64,000 nucleotides of DNA from Acridotheres tristis (Eukaryota; Chordata; Aves; Passeriformes; Sturnidae). The notes under the pieces were generated by a model. That model saw only the letters and a list, made by a program, of their open reading frames with translations, was not told where the DNA came from and made no database searches. The DNA is taken from positions 14,641,976 through 14,705,975 of the forward strand of contig CM072889.1 of NCBI GenBank assembly GCA_037013685.1, read 5' to 3'. This document shows positions 20,121-32,939 of this stretch, one piece after another. How positions within the stretch are numbered: position 1 is the stretch's first letter; each line of letters begins with the position of its first letter. The translations under genes and the position numbers were made by a program.

Positions 20121-22363
20121 TGCATGAGAATGGCCGGGATGCTTCTGCAGCCATCACCTGGCACCGGGCTCTGCTGCCCTCCCCGTGAGGTCATTTCCTC
20201 TGCTGTGATGTCACCGGCCTCAGGGACACCTTGCTGATGGCAGGAGAGGAGCAAGGCTCTGGCAGCTCCCCAGGACAGGGATGCAGGCTTGGCTGGCACA
20301 GAGATCCCGGCTCTTTCCTTCCCAGACTGCTCCATCCCAGCCACTTCCATCCTCCCTGTGTGTCCCTCCCCCCAAAGTTTCCTGTCCCCCACCACAGGGG
20401 ATAACTGTGAGGGCTGTGACTGCTGCAGAGCATCATCACCTTCTGGAAATACTGGTTTAAAAAGAGCCTTTTTCCAGGCAGGGCCTTCCTGGGGAGAGCA
20501 GGACAAAAGGAGCAGGAGGAGGTCAGGGCCCTGCACGAGAAGTGAAGGATGGGGAGGGACTTCCCCGAGAGGGGGGTAATTAATCACCACAAACTCTGCT
20601 CTGCCAAAGCAGAGTCCAGCAGTCCCACTGCTGCCTGCAGACCTGGAGGGGGTCCAGGTCTCATATCAAGGATTGGTCTCAGACTCTGGGCTGGGAGGAT
20701 CTGCTGGGGGCTCTGTCCTGCATGGCACAGGATGTGGAAATGTCTCTAAAGCTCTGTGATGGCTTTTACACAAGATGGACATGGCTCTCTTTGTGTGGGC
20801 CAGCTCCTCTGCCTCACTGCAAGGCTTCCCAGTGTCTTTGAGGTCTGGCTAAAGTGTGCCACCATTCCCAGATATTCCCATGGGACCTACCAGCTGCAGC
20901 AGTGTGTCCTTCCCCGTGTCCCACTGAATGTCTCACTGAACCATCCTGGGAGTACAAGGTGTGGGATGGACAGCAGGTCAGCAAGTTCCACCAGCCTGGC
21001 ATTCCTGCAGGGCACCATCCACATACCCAGGACTGGCAGAAAATTCATCCTGGGAAAATTCCTACCCTGCTTTTCTAGGGATCCAAACCATTCTAGGCTG
21101 AAAGTACGAAATAATCTCACCAGAATGCCTGGTGCAGGGACCATCTGAGCTGTAGGTGTTGAGATAAAAAGCTGCTCCTCACAGGCCCTTCTGTGAGAGC
21201 TGAGGATCTCTCCTGCCTCTGCCCACTGCTCCTCCTCCTCTCATGGCACCACTGGATCCAGCCATCCCCTGGTGTCCCACCCCGTGTCCTGGACAGGCTG
21301 TTGGACATCACATCACACCCTAAACTCGCTGCTCAGCCAAAGAAAAGCCCCAAAGCTGGAGCCAGTTCATCCTCCCTGTCCTCCCCCTCCCTCCTGGAGC
21401 AGAGGCCAGAGCAGGCAGGGTGGGCACAGCCCAGGCTGGGACCCCCCAGCCAGCAGCACGAGCCAACTCTTTGTGTCCCATGGCAGGCAGGGAGCCCAGG
21501 TATGATCCCAGATCCAGCTGATTTAGAGCCTGCCATGTTCTAAATCTCCCATTACTGTCATGGCCTCAGCTTTTCCTTCCTTTGTTTTCCAGATGGTATT
21601 TTTTCCATCTTATCTTCTTTCATCAAACTCTTGTTTCCTCCTTCTGGAATCACCACATTCCTGATCTATATGCAGATTAAACCCCGGGAACAGATGCTAT
21701 TGTCAACTTTTATTAGTTTATTGCATAAGAAAGGACGATATCTTTACAGTCATGATATAAAAGAAGACTCATCCTAAGTCTCATCTCCTGGAAGTGACAG
21801 CAGGAAAACAAAGGCTCTTCTGCACTGGAGCCACAGTCACAAATCAGGAGCTCTGTGTGGATCCCCAAGACTTTGGGAGGAGCAGAGGGATCTGGGGCAT
21901 GAGGGGCTGCACCAGGATTCCAGAGCTCAGTGTTGAGCTTCCTGGGAACCTCAGCCCCTGGAAAGGTGAATGATGGAGCCACTTGAGCAGTTTGTGTCAC
22001 CCTCTCGATTTGTGCTCTGCTTAAAGAGCTCTCCCCGGGAGCTGAGCCCCCATCAGGGCACAGCTCTCCCCCATGCTTTGCCTCCTCGCTGGTTCTGCAT
22101 TTACTGTTTACACACAGGCCTCCAGCTGCAGCTCTCATGCTGCAAAAATCATTCAGTGCTCTGCTCAGGGAGAGATAAGAGAGGCAGGAGAGCTGCCAGC
22201 TCCACAAAGAGGGAAGGGAGGGAAGGTACCCACAGCCTTTCTTCCCTCATGCTGGTTGGAAACTTGAGCCAAGGGAAAACACCTCCAACTAATGGAGCAT
22301 TTGGTATTTACTGGACACTTGGGTTAGAGGGGTGTGGTGAGTCCATTCCACATGACAATAGAA
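20121..22363. other. unique non-coding DNA
   Basis: No gene or interspersed repeat is recognised in these 2.2 kb. Pyrimidine-rich patches occur around 21565-21655. Frames on both strands carry no domain. Confidence 0.6.
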
Positions 22364-22678
22364 CCTTTTCCTTTCCTTTCCTTTCCTTTCCTTTCCTTTC
22401 CTTTCCTTTCCTTTCCTTTCCTTTCCTTTCCTTTCCTTTCCTTTCCTTTCCTTTCCTTTCCTTCCTTTCCTTTCCTTTCCTTTCCTTTCCTTTCCTTTCC
22501 TTTCCTTCCTTCCTTTCCTTTCCTTTCCTTTCCTTTCCTTTCCTTTCCTTTCCTTTCCTTTCCTTTCCTTTCCTTTCCTTTCCTTTCCTTTCCTTCCCTT
22601 CCCTTCCTTCCCCTTCCCTTCCTTCCCTTCCCTTCCCTTCCCTTCCCTTCCCTTCCCTTCCCTTCCCTTCCCTTCCCT
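22364..22678. repeat. (TTTCC)n / (TTCCC)n pentanucleotide array
   Basis: A 315-bp pure pyrimidine array on the plus strand. TTTCC units run from 22364 to about 22592, with two phase breaks (near 22462 and 22508), then TTCCC units run to 22678. It is the reverse-complement motif of the GGAAA array at 39040. It is expected to be polymorphic and difficult to sequence through, so the true length may differ. Long frames across it (repeated FPFLS or KERKG type) are artefacts. Confidence 0.97.
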
Positions 22679-25319
22679 GTGACAGAGATTTAGCACTGCT
22701 GGTTCCAGGCCAGACCTGTGCCCCTCTGCAGCTCCTTCCTGACATTTTCCTGTCACCCTCCAGCTCCCCCCAAATCTCTGCTCCCTCTTTTCCCCCTTGC
22801 CAAGGCCTGACAAGCTGTGGCAATTGGAAAGGAGCAGGGGCCCTGGAGAAATGCACATGTAGGGTGCAGGAGAGGGAAGCAGGAGTGGGGAAAGCATCAG
22901 AGCACTCAGAGATGTCTCCCCTGATGGAATCCATTTATTTTCCCAGTCCCTGCCGGGATGTGCCAGGCTCTGGGAGCACCCACACATGGGTGGTGTTCTG
23001 TAGCTCTGCAGCCCTGAGGTCTCTGTCTTGTCCCTCTTGCCCTGAGTCCCAGCGATGGACACTGAACAAATCCCTATCAGCTCCCCACAAGAGAGTTTAA
23101 AAAGCATCAACAGAGCAATTTCCTGCTGCTTTCAGGGAGCAAACCCAAGTGGAAGCAGAGCGGAGGGAATGCAGGAGAAACTGGGCTAAGCTGCGCTTTC
23201 GGGAGCAGCCGGGTTTACATTCGATGCTGTTTTCCTGGCAGCCATCCCGGAGCCTCTGCCGTGCCAGGGCTGCTGGGGAGGGGAGCTGGGGGTCACGGAG
23301 GAGCTGGGGAGGCTCTGGGGAATCGCTGCTCCCTCTCCCTGCTGGGATGGAACTGGGTTAATGGGACAGGCATTTTTAGGGCTGACTGGCCAAGCTAGTG
23401 CTGCTGCTGGTGCTTAACCTGGAGGCCACACAAACCAGGGTAAGCAGAGCTCTCCCAGAAATGAGATTTTCCTCCAAGCACTCATTTTTATATTTGCATT
23501 TCCCAGCCCTGTGCTGGAAGTGAGGCACCCACCCAGCTGGGCACCCACCCTTCTTTATCCTCACATTTTGCTGGGTCTCAGCAGCTCAGGGCAAAGACAA
23601 ATCCCAGTCCCAGATGGACTCTGTGTCTCTCCCAGCCTGGGAGCAGCTGGCTCACAGAGTGCCTCTTTCCCCCCTATCCCTCTGAGCCAACCTCAGCTTC
23701 GGGGGGATTGACTCCTGCATTGTTCCAGGCACTGCAGTGACCACAGGGCCCAGCAGCTCCTGCAGGTGAGGCTGCAGCTCCCTGGAATACTTGGAAACAC
23801 TTAACTCCATTACCCAGGCACTTCCACGCTCGCTGGGCTGCAGCTGAAGCAGAGCAGCTTCAGCAGGGAAGCACCGAAGGCAACTTCTTGTCAGTGTGAT
23901 TTGAAGTGACACTTCTTTTCCTTCCCGGCAGCTCTGAGAGACCTCCCGCTCTCCATAGCTCTGCTTTGGTCCTCGGGTTTTATCTCCCGAAATTCCCTCG
24001 TGCTGCAGCACTGGTGGGTGTGATTCAGCCTGCTCTCAGCTCGAGTGGCCTCACAGTGACAGGCAAAAAAAAAAAAAAAAAAACGAGGAAAAGAGGACAC
24101 AGCGATGATCCCTGTCAGCAGTGACATGTGGCTGTCTGTGCAAGTGGCTGATGTCATCTCTCCCCCTTCCCAAGGAAGCCTCTCCCTGGGGAGGACAGCA
24201 CGAGCTGTCCCATGGAGCACAGGGATCAGAGGGGCTTTGTCACTGTCCCCATCCCGTGCCCAGCTTTCAGCGCAGGGGGGATCTGCCCCATCCCCAGGGA
24301 CCACATCCTGCACCTGCACCTGCAATTTCATGGCTTGTGCAACCTGCACTCCAGGCATGTTTATATGAATTCCAATTGGAATCTGCATTCCAGCACGGAC
24401 TGAAGCTTTGCCTTGCACCCAAAGCCTTTGGTTTCCTTTTTCTTTCTCTTTTCCCCTTGTTGAGCTCCATCCCAATATCCCCAGGCTGAGACTGGCAGGC
24501 ACGAGGTGCAGCAGGAGGGAGGTGACAGGAACCTGTGGCAGGCTGGGAACAGCCACTGACTCCTGGGCTCAGCTGGGATGGGAGCTGGATCCCAGTTATT
24601 GATTGCAGGGATTTGGAACAGGCTGGATTGAGTAATGGGCTGTAATTTGGTCCAGGTTTTGCAAATACATTGATGGATATCCAAAAAGGAAAAAAAGGAG
24701 CACAAGCTCTGTGGAGATTGCTGGGAGGAGGCAGAGCAGGGCTGTGTCTTCATGAACTCCTGGGCTGGGTTCTCCTGGGGCAGCTCCTCATAGCAGCCAC
24801 CAGCTCAGCAAATCCCAGCTGGATCCTCTGCAGGGGCTTTGGGAAGGGCTCAGGGCTGGGAGCTTTTTGCACCTCTCATCAGCCAGCTGGCACAAAACTG
24901 CTTCCCACCACTGCTTCCCAGCCTCCCTGGCTTCCCTGGAGCAAGGTTTGATCCTGATGCACCAATGGACACTTCTTTCCCTTCCTAAAAGCAGGTCACA
25001 AAGGCAGAGCCCAGGCTTGCCCCAAGCAGCCCAAACACATCCATCTTCCTCTCCCTTTGTATTTTCCCTGTGCTTTTCCCCTCTTCTGCATCCTCTGGGA
25101 TCTCCACATCCAGAAAACAGGAAGATCACAAGCAGAGAGGCAGTGCTAGGCTGGTTTGGGGTGTTTGGTTCTGCACCACAGCAAGGCTGGAGGGGCTCAG
25201 GTGTAGGGGGACAAGGAACATCACAGAGGGAGCCCATCACACCCTCCGGAGCTGGGGGGGCTCCCGGCTGCGTGCTGGGGGAGGGAGAGTTTCAAAGGAA
25301 CTCATCCCAAGGCCACATC
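22679..25319. other. unique DNA with a poly-A run
   Basis: No gene is recognised. A run of 19 A lies at 24065-24083, with no recognisable retroposon body upstream of it, so it is a bare homopolymer. The remainder is GC-rich unique sequence. Confidence 0.6.
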
Positions 25320-25440
25320 TGCTGCATGCGTTTAAAACAACTCATTAAAGTTCCTGAAAGGCCTAAAAAATGAGTAATTCTCTAAATGAAGGAGGCTATA
25401 ATAGCCTCTAACAAGCTGTAATCGGAGGCTGGTGAGCACC
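25320..25440. promoter_or_regulatory. small CNE-like block with a hairpin
   Basis: A 120-bp AT-rich island in GC-rich DNA, with CGTTTAAAACAACTC, ATTAAAGTTCC and AAAAAATGAGTAATTC. It contains a perfect short hairpin at 25392-25408 (GAGGCTA, loop TAA, TAGCCTC). It ends sharply in a GC-rich stretch. The role is unknown. Confidence 0.35.
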
Positions 25441-27369
25441 TCCGGAGCTCGTGGGCTGGGGGGGCCCCCCCGCCCCCAAAAACACGAGGATGGAACACGG
25501 GACCATGGGGGTGGACATGGGCACGGGCAGGGAGGCTGCCAGGCAGGAAAACGTGGGGAGAGGGGAAATAACAGCCAGGAACAAACACATTTCAAGGGAA
25601 ACAGCAAAGACTCCAGGAGATGCATGGGAGGAACTGGGCTCTGGTTGTAGTGGGGGAACCATAGCACCCCCCAGGGCTGGGTTTGTCCTGCTCTTATGGG
25701 CAGGGGGTGCCTTCTCCTTTCCTTCCAGCCAAAAATACCAAGGCACAGGAGTCCAGCAGGGAGGAGGAGGTAAAATAGCCCAGGGAAATCTTGGGTAGCT
25801 TGTGCACAGTCCCCACAGCTCCAGGGGAGTTGGGATGGTGGGAGCTCCTTGTCCCCCACTGGGAGATCCCGTGGCCAGGATGGAGGCCAGCCCATGGTGA
25901 CAAAGGGGATGCTCTGTGGGGTGTCACAGTTGTCTTCCAGCTGGATCTGGTGCTCTGAAAATTGTCAGAATTGCTTTTCCTTCTCCACCAACTCCACCTC
26001 AGCACGCACCACCCCTTCCCCAAACACCTCCTGCTGCCACATCGGCATCAGCTGGGGATGGAGCCACCAGCCTGCACCAGGCCTGGGCTGCCTTCCCACT
26101 GCCAGCGAGCAGATGACATTTCCCTGGGCTCCCAAAGAACTGGAGCACATTGGAAATTCAGGATTCAAGATGTTCAGCTCTTGTGAACAGCTCACGCTTC
26201 TATACTGGGAGATGATGCACCAGGCTCCTGGCACAGCTCCGTGCTCTGACATCATGGAGGGACATCACTCATGGAGCTGTGCCTCAGCCCAAGCCATGGC
26301 CCACCCACTCCTCTGGGGCTGCTGTGTCCTTGGGGTGAGGATTTTCCCAGTGGGGAGGGGATTTGGGGTGGGAATTTGGGGTCTGGTGCAGCTCCTGCCT
26401 GCCCAGAGATGATGTTCCTCTTGTGAAGGAGGAGTCAGTGGGATGCACAGGAGATAAAAAGGGCAATCAGAGCTGTGCTCCTGGCAGGTCTGGAAACATT
26501 TCACATGTTCTTCTTTGTTTCTTAAAGCTCTAGGCCCGGGCAAAACAGGTGCAAAATGAAGGTTTTGTTGGAAAACAACCTCATGGGCATAGGGAAAGAA
26601 AACATGGGAAACAGGAGCAAGGTGTCCCCAGAGCACCCTGAAGGGTGGGGGCAGAACCCCATCTGCCTTGCTCCATTTCCTGAGAAGCACATTAGGATTT
26701 CTCTCAAACAGTTTTTGGGTGGGTCTTGACTTTCCAGTCTCTCAGGTTGTCATTGGGGTGTTATAAACAAAACCATTTAACTGAACCTGGGGTGGCTCTG
26801 CTCCCTTGGGAGTGTTACTGCAGGCTGGGCCCCTCTGGATTTCCTCTGCCTGAGGTCACCTATGCCTGAAATAGGACCCCTGGGTGATCAGATGTGTCCC
26901 AGCAGACTTCAGGGCTGCTGAGGTTGTGAGCTCCTCCAGGAGCCCCTGCAGTGCTCTCTCCTCTCTCTGGAGCAGGCACCATGCTTGGATGTGATCCTTG
27001 GAAGCACCGTGGGGTACAGGCTGATGTCACTGCTGCTCTCAGGGCGGGGGTTTATTTATACAATTGTCAGAATTAAATTCCAGTCAGTCATCCAGGTGTC
27101 CTGTCCAAGAGGAAGGTCAGGGAGAGAGGAAAGGAAATGTGAGAGAAACAAGAGAGGCTGTGAGATGCACAGATGTATCCTCCAGCCTGTCCATGTGAGC
27201 ACTGCTCCTGGGCATGGAATGGGATTGTGCATGTGCAGGAGAGAACATAGACCAGGGACAGCACAGGGACAGCACAAGGACAGGAGCCTCAGGGCCCCTC
27301 CAGGGCTGGCACACATGGATGACATCCCTGTGCCCCTGGGACATTGTCCCTGCACACCTGAGACAGGAC
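25441..27369. other. unique non-coding DNA
   Basis: No gene or interspersed repeat is recognised. The part at about 27045-27095 is AT-richer, with TTTATACAATTGTCAG. Nothing else stands out. Confidence 0.6.
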
Positions 27370-27459
27370 CGGGAGGGAGGGAGGGAGGGAGGAAGGAAGG
27401 AAGGAAGGAAGGAAGGAAGGAAGGAAGGAAGGAAGGAAGGAAGGAAGGAAGGAAGGAAT
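27370..27459. repeat. (GGGA)n-(GGAA)n microsatellite
   Basis: Five GGGA units (27370-27390) are followed by about seventeen perfect GGAA units to 27459. It is pure purine on the plus strand. GGAA runs can act as ETS-factor binding arrays in other vertebrates; whether that applies here is unknown. Confidence 0.97.
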
Positions 27460-29104
27460 GGTTTCTTTGCCCTTCCTTGGATTAGTGCTACCCCAGGAGG
27501 AGTGAACAGGGCTGGGATATAAAGATCTGGATGATGCCCTCGATCTGGGAATGTGGGGAGCACCCACCCTGGAGGGCTCCCAGCCTATCCATGAGGTTGT
27601 GATCTTGATGTTCCCAAGCCTTTGGGCTCCAATGCTAACTGGAGCCTTGGACCACCTCTTCTCCACCCAGAGGCAAGTTTCTCTGGAAACCAGGGAACAG
27701 GGGAAAATCCTCCCACCTCCCAGCTGCCCGCATGGCTCATGGCTCCAGATCTGCCTTCCTCCCCCTCTCACACCTCCCTCCATTTCTGCAAGGCCCTAGG
27801 AGATGTTAGATCATTTTCCCAGCTCCTCCAGGTGTCCATGAAATTAGCTGCAGATTCCTCTTTGGAAAGGGGAGCAGCAGTGAGGAGGAAACCTGAATCC
27901 ACAGTGGTGCCCTCTCCCCGTGGTTTTCCTGGGTAAGAGGAGCAGCTCTGTGGATGGCAGGAGCACCCAGGGCTGTGCCAGGGGCTCTCTCCGGTGGGAT
28001 ACCCTGAGAAGGGAAACAGCTCCCACCTTCACCCATGAACACTCAGGACCAGTGTCCCCATTTGGCTCCTGTTTCACTGGAAGCCACCATTCTTTGGGGA
28101 GTGTGGGGAGCAGTGAGGATGGGGAAACCTTCAGGTCTGGCCAGAGGTGCAGGTCTGGCCCAGAGTCCCCCTGGCAGAGCCTGTGCCCTGCAGGACATCC
28201 TTGTCCCTGCAGGGAATATTCCAGGTGGCTGTGCCGGCTCCGTGCATGTGGAGCGTGAAGCCGTCAGGGCTGGAGGGAGCAAACAGCTCCATCAGGCACA
28301 GGGAGACGGATGGTTTGAGCACGAGGTGGTGGCCAGCAGCAGGTCTGCCCTGGATCTTCATCACGTCTGAATGTCAGAAATCTGCCGGCTGGGGGAGAGG
28401 GACAGGGCTGGGGCAGGTGGAGATGCTGGGGTGCAGAAGGAAGGGGGTGCAGAAGCCAGAGCCAATTCCTTCTCTTCTTCTGTTTCCTTTTTGTGCAGGC
28501 AGGAATGATCTCATGTTTTGTCTAATCTAAATTCTGTCAAGCAAGCAGGGAGCAGAAAAAAAAGAGACGGAAAGCGAGCAAGGGAAAGCTGCACAGTTAA
28601 TAAAAATCTGCCAGACACATGTTCCCTGAGTCCAGGCAGGGGAGGGGGAGCTGGGATGTACAGAGCCTTGGGAGAGAACGGGAAGGAGGGCTGGGGTCTG
28701 TGACCCCCCCTGTGCTGAGATTCATCCTCTCCTTCACCCGGTGAGAGCTTTTCAGCCAAGGCACGGCCACCCTGGGGTCCCTGTCACAACCTGGCTGGGC
28801 TCGCTGGTGGCTGCCACTTGGGTTGGTGGTCACAAGCGCCTGTGTCCCTTTACCTGTGTCTCCAATGCCTCCCAAGGTCGTTAGGAAGGAAGGAATGCCA
28901 AACACACCAGCAGCTTCCCTTCCTTCCTTCACATGGCACGTTTGCTCTGCGCTGTCTCACTCACTAAATCACAGAGCGGGACAGACGCTCCCTCGGACGT
29001 GCGTGTGGAGGGAGCCTGAGGGAAGGCTCAGAAAAGCCTTTGCTTTTCATTCTCATCCTCCAAAAAGCTTTTCTCACCTGATAGATTTCACCGACTTTTG
29101 TTTT
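27460..29104. other. unique non-coding DNA
   Basis: No gene is recognised. The part at about 28495-28620 is AT-richer, with TTTGTCTAATCTAAATTCTG and AGTTAATAAAAATCTGCC. The rest is GC-rich unique sequence. Confidence 0.55.
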
Positions 29105-29190
29105 CCTTCGCGCAGCATCCGCGCGAGGAGGAGCGCGGGGCTGTGGGAGGCACGGCCGGGAGGAGCAGCGGGGCTCGGGGGCACGGCTGG
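29105..29190. promoter_or_regulatory. short CpG-rich patch
   Basis: About 85 bp with many CpGs (TTCGCGCAGCATCCGCGCGA, GAGCGCGGGG, CACGGCCGGG). It is too short for a classical CpG island and no transcription start or exon is recognisable nearby. It may mark an unmethylated regulatory site or simply a GC-rich spot. Confidence 0.35.
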
Positions 29191-30771
29191 AGACACTGAC
29201 ACTGTCACAGGGGGTGGCTTTGCTTTGAAATGCGGCTTTTCTCAGCCAGAGCTGTTCCTCTCCTGGCGACAGAGACGTTTGTGCCAGCAGAAAGGGGGAG
29301 GTGTTATGGGGGCAGGAAGGGGAGGCGGGAGGTGGGAGCAGCCCAGCTTGTCCCCTGGCTGGCTTGTGGTGGCAAGTGCTTGTCACATCGTCTTTGTGTC
29401 ACGTCCACACTCAGCTGCCAGTGTGACAACTTCCCAGGGGAGAGGAGTCCTTGCCAGTGTCCGTGCCAGTGTCCCTGTCAGAGTCCCTGCCGGAGTCCCT
29501 GCCAGTGTCCCTGCCCGCACGGTGTCTTCTGGTTCATCTATGTTGCCTCATCACAGAGCTGGGTGGCTCCAATGTCCCCTAAAAGCAGCAGAGTCACCAG
29601 CAGGACCATTCAAAGGTGGCCTCTCCACTGGTGTCTCCAGGACAACAGGGGATGGGAGCTGCTTCCAGGTTTGCTGGTACCCAGCTGCTGGTTGGCACTT
29701 CCTGCAGATGCCCATCCCAGATGTGTCCAGGGATGCTCTGTGTCCCCCTCCATCCTCCCCACAGCGACATGGCTCCAGGAGGGGCTGTGAGGGGACGGGG
29801 TGTGAGTGGTTTGAGGAGAACAATTCAGTCCCACGCAGCACGGAGGGAGCAGAGATGGAGACCAGAGAGTGCAAGCAAAGAGCTCTGATCGAGGTCTCCA
29901 AATGAGGATCCTGAAATACATTCCCAAGCCACAGAAACCACACTGGAAAATTGGCTTCGGGTTCCGTGCTGCCAGGGATGGAGAGGGGGCTCGGCAGAGC
30001 CCAGATGGGGCCTCTTGGTGTCGATTAACTAAACAAACAAACAGCGTTGCCCTAATGAGCTCCGGCTCCGAGGGGAGGAGGGGACTGGGACCGGCTGCCA
30101 CCGCTGCCATGTGGCTGTCCCGCAGTCAGGCAATTCCCGTGGCCATTCAGGGATGACATTCCCTGATCCCTCAGCGTGGTCCGCAGGAACCGGGGGATGC
30201 CATCAGCATCTTCCCGCATGGTTTGGCCTCTCATATTCCTATTGTTTTACCGCAGGACAAAGTGTTCAAACCCTGTGTCCCTCTGGGATGGATTTTTCAC
30301 AGCACGTTTCCAAGAGGGGACACGGATTTTATCCCGTACAGGCAGTGGGGACCTGGGTGGCTCTGCTGGGGTGTCCCCACAGGGTGAACTCTGTGCTACC
30401 CCACTCCCAGCCCTGCCCCTCCACCCCGGAGCCAGGCAGGAATCACACCAGCACTGGGCTGCTTGTAATAAAATCCCAGTGCTTGTAAAACCCCTTTCAA
30501 GTGAGACCCCAGATGGCATTTTCCCCGCTCTGCCTGCCCGCAGCAGTGACAGAGCCAGACCTGTGGTAACTGAGCTGGGGCTCCACTCCAGGGGCTTTTC
30601 CCCACTCCCTCTTCACCTTCTTCCCATCTCTGGGATCCATCGAATTTCCCAGTTAACTGCTGGTGCTGGGAGAGACCCTACCCCCAGCCGGGACCCTCTG
30701 CTCCTGCCATGGGGAGCAGGAGGGGAGCACAACCCACCCTGGTCCTCAGCATCTCTCCAAGTCCTCAGCGA
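29191..30771. other. unique DNA with a 12-bp tandem repeat
   Basis: At 29447-29518 six 12-bp units of the form GTCCCTGCCAGT (with substitutions) lie head to tail. Otherwise no gene or interspersed repeat is recognised. An AT-richer spot lies around 30025-30060 (CGATTAACTAAACAAAC). Confidence 0.6.
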
Positions 30772-30814
30772 TGCCAAAGGTCCCTTCCAACCCAAACCAT
30801 TTTGTGATTCCATG
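30772..30814 (+). mobile_element. CR1: CR1 3' terminus, very short
   Basis: Only about 43 bp remains. It ends 'ggtcccttccaacccaaacc', then 'attttgtgattccatg', the exact 3' terminus of avian CR1. It is either an extremely 5'-truncated insertion or the relic of a larger copy. Confidence 0.88.
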
Positions 30815-31520
30815 CACTGCCCAAAGTGTATCCATTCAATAAATACCTATTTTATTCCTTTTGCTCTGTCTAGTCTCTGTTCCAGGTCAGCCTTTCCAGG
30901 CAACGGTTCCATGATTGTCATTACCAACAGGCTTTCACACGGTTTGTGTGCACCCAAGAGCTGAACACACGGCACAAGAGGCACAAAAGCTCGAGGGAGA
31001 GATGGGTGCTGGTGCCAAGGTCCAACTGATTTTCCATCATAGTTATTTACAGTACCTTGGGTGTATCCCTGGATCTCCCTCATGCTCCAAACATCCTGGT
31101 TTTCCTGCTGTTGTCCTGGAACACAAGGTGGTTTCAGGGGCCTGGTGTGCTGGGGCAGTAATGAAACCCGTCTGGGAGCGATCGCTTCTTTATCTCCCCA
31201 CTCCGTGTTCCTGAGGACCACATTTTTTAATTTGTGTTGGATAAACAGTATGGGATTGTGTACGCAAAGAAGCTCTAATTATCCCCTCGGGTTGTGTTTC
31301 CTTAAAGGAAATGAACTGGGCAAGGAGTTCCCTCTGGAGAGGCGCACCGGAGCAATCGCTTCCAGATTTCTCCCAGTGCCACGAGAATCCTCAGCTCCAG
31401 CAGCCCCCAGGAGAGCAGAGGGTGCTGTGTGCTGTCCTGGGGACTGCCATGTGGACATGGGGGGCCTTCCTGCGGGAATAAACTCATAAAAAAATCGTGG
31501 GGGCCTCCAGCACAGTGGGG
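30815..31520. other. unique DNA
   Basis: No gene is recognised. The part at about 31215-31310 is AT-richer (TTTTTTAATTTGTGTTGG, GATAAACAG, GCTCTAATTATCC) and could be a small regulatory block. Confidence 0.5.
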
Positions 31521-31620
31521 GGAAGGAGACCAGAGCCTTGGAAAGGAGACCAGAGCCTTGGAAAGGAGACCAGAGCCTTGGGAAGGAGACCAGAGCCTTG
31601 GGAAGGAGTTTGGAACCTTG
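31521..31620. repeat. 20-bp tandem repeat, five copies
   Basis: Five 20-bp units start every 20 bp from 31521. The first four carry AAGGAGACCAGAGCCTTG with only one variable position near the start. The fifth is degenerate (GAGTTTGGAACCTTG). Such low divergence suggests a recent expansion. Confidence 0.95.
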
Positions 31621-31734
31621 TGCAGCAGGGGAGTGGATCAGGCACTAGGATCTGCCCTCCCCAACAGCCTGGGGCATCCCTGGCTTTGCTCCCCTGTCCT
31701 GCAGGCTCGATCCCCCCACCCAGCTCTGCTCCAT

Positions 31735-32070
31735 GACACAGAATTCTGGAATTTGGATTGGAAGGGACCTTAAAATCACTCAGTTCCACCTCCTGCCATG
31801 GGCAGGGACACCTTCCACTATCCCAGGGTGCTCCAAGCCCCATCCAGCTTGGCCTTCCCTTCCAGGGATGGAGCAGCCACAGCTTCTCTATGCCTGTGCC
31901 TGGGCCTCACAATCCTCACAGGATGAATTCCTTCAGGGAAGGATTCCTTCCCAATATCCCATCTAACTCTGCCCTCTGGCAGTGGGAAACCATTCCCTCT
32001 TGTCCTGTCCCTCCATTCCTTATCCACAGCACCTCTCCAGCTCTCCTGGAGCTCTTGCTGCTGTAGAAAT
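31735..32070 (-). mobile_element. CR1: CR1 LINE 3' fragment, antisense
   Basis: This is the longest CR1 copy in the window (about 335 bp), on the minus strand. The plus strand shows 'gacacagaattctgg', 'ttggattggaagggacctt', 'gacaccttccactatccc', 'gctccaagccccatccag', 'gattccttcccaatatccc', 'cttgtcctgtccctccattc' and 'ctcctggagctcttgctg'. It is 5'-truncated and has no reverse-transcriptase coding. Confidence 0.95.
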
Positions 32071-32939
32071 GCCACCTTGTGTCCTCACAGAGCCCAGGTT
32101 CTCTGGGCAACTCCTTAAGCCACAGCTACTCGGAGATAACCCATAGGCATCATCTGCCCATATGAGGGAGCTGATCCATGAATCCCTGGTATTTATCCCG
32201 CTCCATGACACTCACCAATCTCTATTTACACTGCTGACAGCAGCTCTGGGCTATTTTTAGGCTTAACTGCTGATTGTATCATCAATGTTCTGGGCAGTTA
32301 ACTTGGCAGCAGGGGAGTAAATTCCAGAGGCTTCACCCCTCTGGGGACCTGACATCCAGCCCTGCTCATGGAGAGTGGAATCCAAGGTGGATCCTCCTCT
32401 TATCTGGTGGCCTCCATGGATCATCTCTTAACTGTGCTGATGGGTTGCTGGGGATGGCACCAGTGCTCAGGGAGGACTCTGAGCCCCCTGAGCCTCCTGA
32501 GCCCACTGCCCTTCCCAGGAGCTGGATTTTATCATTCCTGGACTGAGAGCCAGTTGCTCTGTAGGTATCAGTAGGGTCAGGCAGAGCCAGACTGGGATTC
32601 TGTGAGGGATACAGGGGCTCCAGGGGTTGGAATGAGCCCAAATCGGGTGGGAGGATACAGAGTTTTTGGGGGGATCCCAGAGTTTTGGGGGTTTGTGCAG
32701 GAGTTAGGTGGAAGGAAAGCCTGGCAGTGCTTTGAGGTCCCTGCAATGTGTGAGGAAGACGAAGTGGACCCCACATGGATGCAGAGTGGATGGGTGTGGA
32801 TGGGAAGTGGGGAGATGTCGGCCCCTCACTGTCCCCAGCCCCCCCAAAGCCCCTCCTTTGTTAGCAAACTGCAGTGAGGGGCCACGGCTGTCCCAGTGTA
32901 ACCCAAACCCATTCCCGGGGCTCGCTCGCTGGGAACCGG
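32071..32939. other. unique non-coding DNA
   Basis: No gene or repeat is recognised in this stretch. Confidence 0.6.

Noticed and set aside
21970..23110. 376-residue plus-strand and 273-residue minus-strand frames
   Set aside because: Their centres are translations of the TTTCC/GGAAA pentamer. The flanks show no domain.
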